Part shown: piece by piece, positions 1-4,998 of the stretch | Position numbering within the stretch: the stretch's first letter is position 1 | Layout of the letters: each line of letters starts with the position of its first letter | From: an uncultured Pseudomonadota bacterium | GTDB taxonomy: Bacteria > Pseudomonadota > Gammaproteobacteria > Burkholderiales > Thiobacillaceae | Length of the DNA stretch: 6,327 bases | Assembly (NCBI GenBank): GCA_903918705.1 | Contig: CAIXFP010000614.1 | Location: 1-6,327, forward strand | Direction: 5' to 3' | Program-made: the position numbers and the translations under genes | Notes under the pieces: model-generated | Told to the model about the DNA's origin: nothing | The model's input: only the letters and a program-made list of their open reading frames with translations | Databases searched by the model: none

Positions 1-800
1 AAGCGCAGGTCGCGGAAGCAGCGGAAGATTTTCGCGATGGCCGCAGCCGGCACGATGGCCTTGTCCGGGTAGGGATGGCGCGGGTAGGCCAGGCACAGGT
101 TGGGGTCGGACAGGTCGGCGTAGCCGTGGATGCGGTAGCTGTAGGGGTCGTCCAGCATCCACAGGGTGGCGCGGGAACTGGAGAAGTGCAACTTGCCGTG
201 GTAGACGCCGTGCACCGTCATCAATTCGGTGATCAGGGCCAGCACCTCGTCGATGTGCTGGTCCATCAGGCTGTGGACCCGCTCCTGGTGAAACAGGCCG
301 GCACGGATGGCCGGGTCGCCGCGCATCTGCAGCCATTCCCCCGGTTGCGCGTACAACGCCTGGGTGGCGGGCAGTTCGCGCAGGTCGAAGTCGGCGCCGA
401 GATAGCCGAGCAGTTGGCCGATGCCGTCTTCGATGCGCTGCACGGCGGTCAGCGTGGGACGCTTCGCGTTGCGGCTGATGTAGGACTCGGAGAGGGAGAA
501 ACGGCTGCCGGCCAGCGCCTCGGCGAGGTAGGGACGGTCGCCGCGATCGCGGCCGAAGTGCTCCGGCATCAGGCCGGCGCGGGAGACGTTGGCGGTGATC
601 TGGCGCGCCTGGGCGTCCAGCACGTAAAGGTATTTGCAGTAGGGCAGTTCGTGCATGCCCTCGACGAGGCGCGCTTCCAGTCGCTCGCGCTGCGACCAGT
701 CGGTACGGCAGGCGTCGGCGAGAAAGGACAGGGAGGAGGCGAGCCAGCCCTTGAGGATGCCTCGCTGGCGCTGGATGGCCTGCTGAAGGTTGGAATTCAT
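1..800 (-). CDS. PDC/Cache sensor-domain protein (3' end beyond window)
   Basis: This is a probable ligand-sensing protein built on a PDC/Cache fold; its ligand and output are unknown. The frame starts at the ATG whose complement is 798-800 and stays open for 266 codons to the left edge, so the C-terminus is missing. Residues about 56-140 look like a Cache core: a YLYVLDA strand (58-63), HFGRDRGDRPYL (81-92), SESYIS (104-109), then LLGYLGADFDL (130-140). A second conserved-looking block follows, GDPAIRAGLFHQERV (161-175) and HGKLHFSSSR (201-210). I recall this arrangement from stand-alone 'PDC sensor domain-containing' proteins of Proteobacteria. No signal peptide or transmembrane helix is visible, which is unusual for a Cache protein. 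No good ribosome site precedes the start. It lies 118 bp downstream of the HU gene on the same strand, with a hairpin between, so separate transcription is likely. The family call is from memory of the motif pattern. Confidence 0.82.
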   Translation of the reverse strand, partial: MNSNLQQAIQRQRGILKGWLASSLSFLADACRTDWSQRERLEARLVEGMHELPYCKYLYVLDAQARQITANVSRAGLMPEHFGRDRGDRPYLAEALAGSRFSLSESYISRNAKRPTLTAVQRIEDGIGQLLGYLGADFDLRELPATQALYAQPGEWLQMRGDPAIRAGLFHQERVHSLMDQHIDEVLALITELMTVHGVYHGKLHFSSSRATLWMLDDPYSYRIHGYADLSDPNLCLAYPRHPYPDKAIVPAAAIAKIFRCFRDLR

Positions 801-878
801 GTTTTTGCTGTCGGGCGGGGCAGCTTCCCGAGGAGCCAGGGGTGTCGCCGTGCGGGCCCGGCCCGATGTGGCCTGAGT

Positions 879-906
879 GCCCGCTCTCCGTCGCTGGAGG
901 GCGGGC
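879..906 (-). terminator. Hairpin after HU gene, possible terminator
   Basis: Two 11-nt arms, 879-889 and 896-906, pair fully with one G-T wobble and enclose a 6-nt loop (GTCGCT). The hairpin begins 12 bp past the HU stop codon, between HU and the following Cache gene on the same strand. There is no T-run after it on the minus strand, so it is not a classical intrinsic terminator. It may end HU transcripts weakly or protect their 3' end. Confidence 0.5.
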
Positions 907-918
907 GTCTCGCGGCGC

Positions 919-1227
919 TTACTTCTTCTTGGCCGCGGCTTTCTTGACGGGCTTCGGATTGGCGGCGGCGGTCAGGGCGGCGCCGGCCTTGAAGCGCACC
1001 ACTTTCTTGGCGGCAATCTTCATTTCCTTGCCGGTCTGGGGGTTGCGGCCGGTACGGGCGGCGCGCTCCTGGACGCTGAAGGTGCCGAAGCCGATGAACT
1101 GGACGTTCTCGCCCTTGGCGACAGCTTCGGTGATGGCTTCGATGGCGGCACCGATGATGGCACCGGCGGCGGCTTTGGATGCACTGGCTTTTTCTGCAAC
1201 GACGTCGATGAGTTCGGTCTTGTTCAT
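919..1227 (-). CDS. hupB: HU-family nucleoid DNA-binding protein
   Basis: This is a histone-like HU subunit that dimerises, bends DNA and compacts the nucleoid. The 102-residue product begins [14 protein letters not shown] and carries the family hallmarks in order: the alpha-helical dimerisation region (about 3-38), GFGTF (46-50), then the DNA-binding arm [18 protein letters not shown] (54-71) with the intercalating Pro in RNP (61-63), and the closing FKAG (79-82). Typical HU is about 90 residues. The extra dozen residues form a Lys/Ala tail ([13 protein letters not shown]), a shorter version of the basic tails of some proteobacterial HU proteins. The start is fixed by AGGAG at 1234-1238, six bases before the ATG at 1227; another ATG at 1231 is out of frame. 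It is a single gene with an AT-rich upstream region and a hairpin just beyond its stop. The choice between hupA and hupB names is by convention and uncertain; the family call is secure. Confidence 0.96.
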   Translation of the reverse strand: MNKTELIDVVAEKASASKAAAGAIIGAAIEAITEAVAKGENVQFIGFGTFSVQERAARTGRNPQTGKEMKIAAKKVVRFKAGAALTAAANPKPVKKAAAKKK

Positions 1228-1319
1228 GCATGTCTCCTGGTGATGGGGAAGGGGCCACGAGCGGGCGGCCGTAGTCTAGTGCAAGCGTGGCCGTTGCGGG
1301 CTATGAGTTCCGCACTTCC

Positions 1320-1412
1320 AGGCATATTTCAACCATGTCTCGGGCATAGGTATATCTTATTGCATACGTAATATCGATAACGTGTATCGATTCGTATATT
1401 TTGTTCTAATTG
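1320..1412 (-). promoter_or_regulatory. AT-rich upstream region of HU gene with inverted repeat
   Basis: The stretch from about 1325 to 1412 is far richer in A and T than anything else in the window and lies upstream of the HU start. It holds a perfect 7-5-7 inverted repeat, ATCGATA (1373-1379) and TATCGAT (1385-1391), flanked more loosely by AATAT (1370-1374) and ATATT (1396-1400). TTGAAA reads on the minus strand at 1332-1327 and could be a -35 box, but I see no good -10 box at 17 bp. AT-rich upstream elements are expected at strongly expressed HU genes. Exact promoter boxes and the bound regulator are not determinable here. The interval also starts the empty region to its right and could drive rightward transcription instead. 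Confidence 0.4.
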
Positions 1413-1756
1413 GCAGATCGAGCGTCGCGCGACCAGGCCCGCAGGGCGGCGAGCAGCCGGTTTTCACAGCCACACGGCGGGTCGGTGCCGCGATGCCGGG
1501 CAAGAGGCCAGGGCCGGGAGCGATGGATGCGTGTCGGCCAGACGTCGCGCACTCGACACGTCGGGCTTGCTCTGCCCGTAACGGGCATGGGCCTGTCGCG
1601 CAAGGTTGGCAGCCCGAACGACAGCGTGAAGCTGAGCCTGACGCCCCCGCCCGCAGGGCTGTTCGCGCTGTTGCCGGGGAAGGGCGGGCGGTCCGTCCCG
1701 AAGTGAATTTTCGGGGGGTTGGAGATGCGGGTTATATCGGCCCGAGGACGGGCTTC
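1413..1756. other. Gene-poor stretch, no convincing coding region
   Basis: Open frames exist on both strands here, but they are Arg/Pro/Ala-rich, overlap one another, lack ribosome sites and show no recognisable domain, as expected by chance in GC-rich DNA. Visible structure is limited to short hairpins: TGCCCG-TAA-CGGGCA at 1573-1587, CCCGAA/TTCGGG at 1697-1702 and 1710-1715, and the stem at 1740-1753 listed separately. A TTG-started plus-strand frame, 1410-1706 (98 codons), has a stretch (ALPVTGMGLSRKVGSPNDSV) with a more natural composition than the rest, so a decayed gene remnant is possible but unproven. A small RNA could also lie here; none is recognised. Confidence 0.5.
1740..1753 (-). 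terminator. Short hairpin after small gene, weak terminator candidate
   Basis: GCCCG (1740-1744) and CGGGC (1749-1753) form a 5-bp GC stem with a 4-nt loop. It begins three bases past the TAG stop of the small minus-strand gene. On the minus strand it is followed by CGATATAACC rather than a T-run. Position fits a 3' end, but stem length and tail are poor. Confidence 0.3.
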
Positions 1757-2038
1757 CTATTGGGCCGCGGCTTGCTGGGCGTCCGGGTCGAATTCGGCGC
1801 GAACCACTTCGAGGGCATCCTTCAGGGTTTCCTCGGACAGTTCGTTGAGGCTCTCCGCCAGCACCTCGGCGGCGTCTATGGTGTCCTGGTCGTCCGGCAG
1901 GTTGTCGGAATCCAGGTTGGCCACCAGCACGGCGGCGGCGCCGGCGACCTGCAGCAGGCGTTGCCGCTCCGCCATCAGCAATTCGATCTCGTTTCTCAGC
2001 AGGCGGACTTCCTGGTCGTTCAAAGCGTGGATGGTCAT
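1757..2038 (-). CDS. Small acidic hypothetical protein, 93 aa
   Basis: I do not recognise this family. The first third (residues 5-30, LNDQEVRLLRNEIELLMAER and onward) has heptad-like Leu/Ile spacing with alternating charges, suggesting a helix or short coiled coil. An Ala/Val-rich stretch follows (31-40), then an acidic half (NLDSDNLPDDQDTIDAAEVL and SEETLKDALEVV) likely to form two more helices. There is no signal peptide, metal motif or clear transmembrane segment, so a small cytosolic helical protein, perhaps oligomeric or an adaptor, is the best description. The start chosen is the ATG at 2038 because GACGAGG sits six bases upstream. The frame extends to 2173, but the extra 45 residues are Pro/Gly/Arg-rich and unlike the protein body. 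It is divergent from the HD-GYP-like gene and shares a 157-bp control region with it. The reasonable amino-acid composition and the ribosome site make it likely to be real. Confidence 0.75.
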   Translation of the reverse strand: MTIHALNDQEVRLLRNEIELLMAERQRLLQVAGAAAVLVANLDSDNLPDDQDTIDAAEVLAESLNELSEETLKDALEVVRAEFDPDAQQAAAQ

Positions 2039-2073
2039 GGCGAGCCTCGTCGAGTTGTCGGAAATCATCGTGC

Positions 2074-2135
2074 CCCCGGCAGGCCTTCCTGGCGCCGCCC
2101 CTGTGGGGGCCAGGCCGGTCCGGGAACTGCCGGGG
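2074..2135. repeat. Nested GC-rich inverted repeat in divergent region
   Basis: The outer arms CCCCGGCAG (2074-2082) and CTGCCGGGG (2127-2135) are perfectly complementary over 9 bp. Inside them CCTGGC (2088-2093) pairs with GCCAGG (2109-2114), and C-rich and G-rich runs continue towards the loop. In RNA this could fold as a long two-tier stem. It lies upstream of the rightward promoter but inside the likely 5' untranslated region of the leftward small gene, ending 35 bp before its start codon. It could be an mRNA control structure, an operator or a leftward attenuator; the sequence alone does not decide. Confidence 0.55.
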
Positions 2136-2153
2136 TTCGACCTGTGAGGTACA

Positions 2154-2163
2154 TGGGATAATA
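2154..2163 (+). promoter_or_regulatory. Extended -10 promoter for HD-GYP-like operon
   Basis: TG-G-GATAAT at 2154-2162 matches the extended -10 pattern TGnTATAAT with five of six hexamer bases. A weak -35-like TTCGAC lies at 2136-2141 with a 15-bp spacer; extended -10 promoters depend less on -35. The predicted transcription start is near 2169, giving a leader of about 27 nt before the TTG start at 2196. The same bases read on the minus strand as TATTAT (2163-2158), also five of six matches to TATAAT, so the box may serve the divergent small gene too. This is inferred from motif matching only. Confidence 0.45.
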
Positions 2164-2195
2164 CCCCGGCCATCCCGATTCCAGATACCCACGCC

Positions 2196-3275
2196 TTGCT
2201 CAGACCCGTCGACCTCGATCCCGCCCTGATCGGCCATCCCCTGCCCTGGGACGTCTATTCCGAGGCCGGCGTGCTGATCGCCGGCGCCGGGTTGGTCCTC
2301 GCCGACGCGGCCCAATTCCATCGTCTCGCCAGCCGCTCCCTGTTTCGTGAAAGCGCGGGCCGCGGCGGTGAAGAGCCCGATTCCCCGCCGCGGCGCCTGG
2401 TCACGGTCGCGCGGCAGGCCGCGGACGTACTCAAGGCACCGGACGCCTCCGTGCTGCGCCTGCTGGCGCGGGAATTTCTCGACCTGCGGCGCGGCGATGC
2501 CGATGCCTGCCTCGGATATGCCACCCTGGTGTCACTGGCGCGCCCCGCGCTAGGCCACGCCCTGCGCGTGTTGTTCGTGGCCGCCGTGTTGGCGGAATCG
2601 CTGGATTTCGACGCATCCGAACAGGAGAGCCTGGCGGCGGCGGCCTTGACCATGAACCTGTCCAGCCTCGATCTGCATGACCGCCTGCATGGACTGGCCG
2701 GCGACCTGCCGGAGGCGCAACGAGGCGCGTTGCGCGGCCATCCGCTAGCTGGCGCCGCCAGCCTGGAGCGGGCCGGGGTGAAGGACACCCTGTGGCTGGA
2801 CGCGGTGCGCCAGCACCATGAAAACCTGGACGGCAGCGGCTATCCTGCTGGCCTCGCGGGGGATGCGATCACCCTGGCGGCGCGGATTCTTCGGGTGGCG
2901 GACTACTATTGCGCCAAGATCGGTGGTCGTCATTACCGGCCGCCCAAGGCGCCGGGGTTTGCCTACCAGGAACTGTTCGGACGGGAAAAGGGGCGCCTGG
3001 ATAGCCAGATCGCCACCTTGCTTCTGCGCCGCATGGGTCTCTATCCGCCCGGCACCCTGGTGCGTCTGGCCAATCGCGAGATAGCCTGCGTTGCCCGGCG
3101 CGCGCCGGGCGGCACGCCGCGCCGGGCGGTGAGCGTGCTGGATGCGCGGGAACGCGCACTGGAGCCGCCGCAGGAGCGCGATGTCGGCAACCGCAACTAC
3201 GCCATCATCGGCAGCGCACAGCGCGAACCGGGGTGGCCCGCCATCGACTGGATGGCTGTCTGGGGATATGGATGA
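2196..3275 (+). CDS. Degenerate HD-GYP-like domain protein
   Basis: The 359-residue product is related to HD-GYP cyclic-di-GMP phosphodiesterases but has probably lost catalysis. An N-terminal module (about 1-50) resembles the short beta-rich start of many HD-GYP proteins. The helical HD core runs from about 105 to 290: H121 in GHALRV, H182 in GHPLAG, the pair H207-H208, D212 and the GSGYP signature (213-217), then RILRVADYY with D236, and RHYRPP (245-250). Where active enzymes have HDxGK, this one reads MNLSS (153-157), so the metal-binding HD pair and the Lys are missing. A regulatory or binding role is therefore more likely than hydrolysis. No transmembrane segment is seen. The TTG at 2196 is the best start: there is no ATG between it and the upstream in-frame stop at 2145-2147, and MLRPVDL fits the family start. 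No ribosome site is visible. Its stop overlaps the next gene's start (ATGA, 3272-3275), implying an operon with cnoX. Confidence 0.85.
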   Translation: MLRPVDLDPALIGHPLPWDVYSEAGVLIAGAGLVLADAAQFHRLASRSLFRESAGRGGEEPDSPPRRLVTVARQAADVLKAPDASVLRLLAREFLDLRRGDADACLGYATLVSLARPALGHALRVLFVAAVLAESLDFDASEQESLAAAALTMNLSSLDLHDRLHGLAGDLPEAQRGALRGHPLAGAASLERAGVKDTLWLDAVRQHHENLDGSGYPAGLAGDAITLAARILRVADYYCAKIGGRHYRPPKAPGFAYQELFGREKGRLDSQIATLLLRRMGLYPPGTLVRLANREIACVARRAPGGTPRRAVSVLDARERALEPPQERDVGNRNYAIIGSAQREPGWPAIDWMAVWGYG

Positions 3276-4102
3276 AACTGCTACCTTACGTTTTCGATGC
3301 CACCCGCGAGAATTTCGACCAGCTCGTGTTCGGCAATTCCCAGCAAGGCCTGGTGCTGGTGCATTACTGGCATCCCAAGGCCGGCCCCTGCCTGGTACTG
3401 ATGCCGCGCCTGGTGAAGCTGGCGGCCGAATACGGCGGGCGCTTCCTGCTGGTGATGGCCAACAGCGACGACCTGGGCCGGCGCACCCGCGAACTCGGCG
3501 TCACCAGCGTGCCCACGGTGAAGTTCTACCTGCAGGGCGAGGTGGTGCACAGCATCCACGGCGCCGAGCCGGACAGCACCTTCCACGAGGCCCTTTCCCG
3601 CTTCCTGGCCGGCGAGCAGGACCGCGGCCGCATGGCGGCCCTGCGCCTGCACCAGGAGGGCAACACCGCGGAGGCCATCGCCCGGTTGGCGCGTATCGCG
3701 GTGGACGCTCCGGAAGACCTGGCGGTGGCCCTGGACCTGGCCAAACTCCTGACCCTGGACAGCCGTCCCGACGAGGCCCTGGCCCTGCTGGCGTCCTTGC
3801 CCCTGGCGGCGCGGCGGCGAGCGGACATCGCGCCCATGCTGATCCACCTGGAATTGATCACGGCGGCGGCCGCCGATACCGCTCCGGACACGCCGCAAGC
3901 GCGGTTGACCGCGGCGGCCCGCGCCTTGTTCGACGATGAAATGGAAACCGCCCTGCAATACCTGCTGGACCTGGCGCGCACGGCACCGGAGTTCCGCGAC
4001 GACATCGGCCGCCGCGGCCTGATTTCCCTGTTCGCGCTGTTGGGCGGCGAACATGAACTGACCCGCCGCTACCGCTCTTTGCTGGGCGGGCTGGCGACAT
4101 GA
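3272..4102 (+). CDS. cnoX: Thioredoxin-fold co-chaperone, CnoX/YbbN-like
   Basis: The product (276 residues; E. coli YbbN is about 284) has a thioredoxin domain followed by TPR-like helices. In E. coli this family, called chaperedoxin, holds unfolding proteins, protects them from over-oxidation and passes them to GroEL. The thioredoxin part covers about 1-112: the beta strand LVLVHYW (27-33), an active site reading KAGPC (36-40) and the cis-Pro loop SVPT (79-82). Ordinary thioredoxins have WCGPC; here the first Cys is Ala37 and only Cys40 remains, so dithiol oxidoreductase activity should be absent. The region 118-190 has TPR-like helix pairs (GNTAEAIARLARI and RPDEALALLASLP). The C-terminal block ALQYLLDLARTAPEFRDDIG and LISLFALLGGEHEL (250-263) is typical of the family. 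The start at 3272 overlaps the preceding stop as ATGA and has GGGG at 3262-3265 six bases upstream; extending to 3233 would add 13 atypical residues. The next gene overlaps its stop likewise. Confidence 0.9.
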   Translation: MKLLPYVFDATRENFDQLVFGNSQQGLVLVHYWHPKAGPCLVLMPRLVKLAAEYGGRFLLVMANSDDLGRRTRELGVTSVPTVKFYLQGEVVHSIHGAEPDSTFHEALSRFLAGEQDRGRMAALRLHQEGNTAEAIARLARIAVDAPEDLAVALDLAKLLTLDSRPDEALALLASLPLAARRRADIAPMLIHLELITAAAADTAPDTPQARLTAAARALFDDEMETALQYLLDLARTAPEFRDDIGRRGLISLFALLGGEHELTRRYRSLLGGLAT

Positions 4103-4947
4103 CTGTAGCGCCGGCGCCCCCGTCGGCCCGTGGGGACAAGCCACAGGCGTCGGCGAGGGCGCTGGCGCTAGTTGGCTGGCGCGCGGATTTCGCGGCCACC
4201 CCGGCGTTCCACCACGTCGCCGGCCATGCCGAGCTGCTGGCCGGCGACGACTGGCCGGACCTGGCCCGGCTCAACGCCCTGGCCGCGGCCCAGGGGTTAC
4301 GCAACAGCGCCGGCCGGCCCCTCTCCTTCGCCGCCCAGCATGTCCATTGCGGACAACGGGATTACGAGGCCGATATCCTCGCCAACGGCGCCGTGCCCAG
4401 CCGCGAACGCAACTGGCACGACCTGCTCAACGCCCTGACCTGGCTGGCTTTCCCCCGGTCCAAGGCGGCGCTCAATGCTCTGCAATGCGCAGAACTGGAA
4501 CGCAATCGGGGGGCGCCGCGCGGCCCGGTTTCCGATGCTGGCACCCTGTTCGACGAGAGCGGCCTGTTGCTGGTGGGCCCCGACGCCAGCCTGGCCGAAC
4601 TGCTGGCGGCACGGCGCTGGCAGGAGGCATTCGTGGCATGGCGTGGGGCCTGGCAGGGCCTGCGCGTGTATGCATTCGGCCATGCCATCCTGGAAAAGCT
4701 GCTGGCGCCCTGGCCGGGTATCACCGCCAAGTGCCTGTATCTGCAGCTGGAGTCGTTGCCGGAAACGGGCGCGCCGCCGTCCTGGCTGGATGCCGCCCTG
4801 GCGGAATTCTGGGCCGCGGGCCGTGTACGCCGCCCGGCCGACCTGTTCCCGCTGCCGGTGCTGGGCGTTCCCGGCTGGTGGCCGGGGAATGCCGATCCGG
4901 CGTTCTACCGGGATGCCGGCGTGTTCCGCCCATTACGAACGATGTAA
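4099..4947 (+). CDS. DUF3025 domain-containing protein
   Basis: This 282-residue protein matches the uncharacterised DUF3025 family, recognised from its motif order. Present are LARLNALA (55-62), PLSFAAQ (74-80), YEADILANGAVPSRERNWHD (89-108), LLNALTWLAFPRSKAALN (109-126), GTLFDESG (148-155), the stretch FGHAILEKLLAPWPGITAK (193-211), and PLPVLGVPGWW (251-261) before VFRPLR near the end. The length is normal for the family and no part is missing. Conserved His, Asp and Glu residues (H107, D108, E153, H195) could be catalytic or metal-binding, but the function is unknown and I do not assign one. No signal peptide or membrane segment is evident, suggesting a cytosolic protein. The ATG at 4099 overlaps the cnoX stop (ATGA), so translation is probably coupled. 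It is the last gene of the three-gene overlap chain, with a 51-bp gap to the next gene. Confidence 0.9.
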   Translation: MTVAPAPPSARGDKPQASARALALVGWRADFAATPAFHHVAGHAELLAGDDWPDLARLNALAAAQGLRNSAGRPLSFAAQHVHCGQRDYEADILANGAVPSRERNWHDLLNALTWLAFPRSKAALNALQCAELERNRGAPRGPVSDAGTLFDESGLLLVGPDASLAELLAARRWQEAFVAWRGAWQGLRVYAFGHAILEKLLAPWPGITAKCLYLQLESLPETGAPPSWLDAALAEFWAAGRVRRPADLFPLPVLGVPGWWPGNADPAFYRDAGVFRPLRTM

Positions 4948-4948
4948 C

Positions 4949-4966
4949 CCATTCCGCATAGAATGG
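4949..4966. promoter_or_regulatory. Small dyad with -10-like box before GGDEF-EAL gene
   Basis: CCATTC (4949-4954) and GAATGG (4961-4966) form a perfect 6-bp inverted repeat with a 6-bp spacer, starting one base past the DUF3025 stop codon. TAGAAT (4959-4964), five of six matches to TATAAT, overlaps the right arm and sits 34 bp before the GGDEF-EAL start. A -35 candidate TTACGA (4933-4938) is 20 bp away, which is too far. It may be a promoter with an operator over it, or just a weak hairpin between genes. Confidence 0.3.
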
Positions 4967-4998
4967 CGCGCTTCCCGCTCCCGAAAAGAACCTGCTCA

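Noticed and set aside
75..947. Plus-strand open frame of 290 codons
   Set aside because: It lies opposite the Cache sensor gene and the end of HU, is Val/Gly/Gln-rich with no domain, and the minus-strand frames give recognisable families.
877..1371. Plus-strand open frame across the HU gene
   Set aside because: Antisense to a secure HU gene; Gly/Asp-rich translation of the complement with no family match.
1370..1400. AT-rich palindromes as a replication origin or DnaA-box cluster
   Set aside because: No TTATCCACA-type boxes or iteron set are present; the single inverted repeat fits a promoter or operator better.
1573..1587. TGCCCG-TAA-CGGGCA hairpin as a terminator
   Set aside because: The stem is only 6 bp, has a 3-nt loop and no T-run on either side, and no gene ends near it.
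1382..2161. Plus-strand open frame of 259 codons
   Set aside because: It runs through the empty stretch and antisense to the small gene; composition is Arg/Gly/Pro-rich and there is no ribosome site.
2039..2173. N-terminal extension of the small gene by 45 residues
   Set aside because: The extra part is Pro/Gly/Arg-rich, covers the inverted repeat, and the internal ATG at 2038 has a well-spaced GACGAGG.
1464..2321. Minus-strand open frame of 285 codons
   Set aside because: It overlaps the small gene in another frame and the start of the HD-GYP-like gene antisense; low-complexity Arg/Gly/Pro content typical of chance frames in GC-rich DNA.
3233..3271. Upstream start for the CnoX-like gene
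   Set aside because: It would add 13 atypical residues; the ATG at 3272 has a GGGG site and the ATGA overlap usual in operons.
3142..3939. Plus-strand open frame of 265 codons overlapping cnoX
   Set aside because: Out-of-frame reading of the HD-GYP-like gene end and cnoX, with Gly/Pro/Arg-rich repeats and no ribosome site.
3281..4144. Minus-strand open frame of 287 codons
   Set aside because: Antisense to the CnoX-like gene, Gln/Gly/Val-rich with no domain; the plus-strand frame has clear family features.
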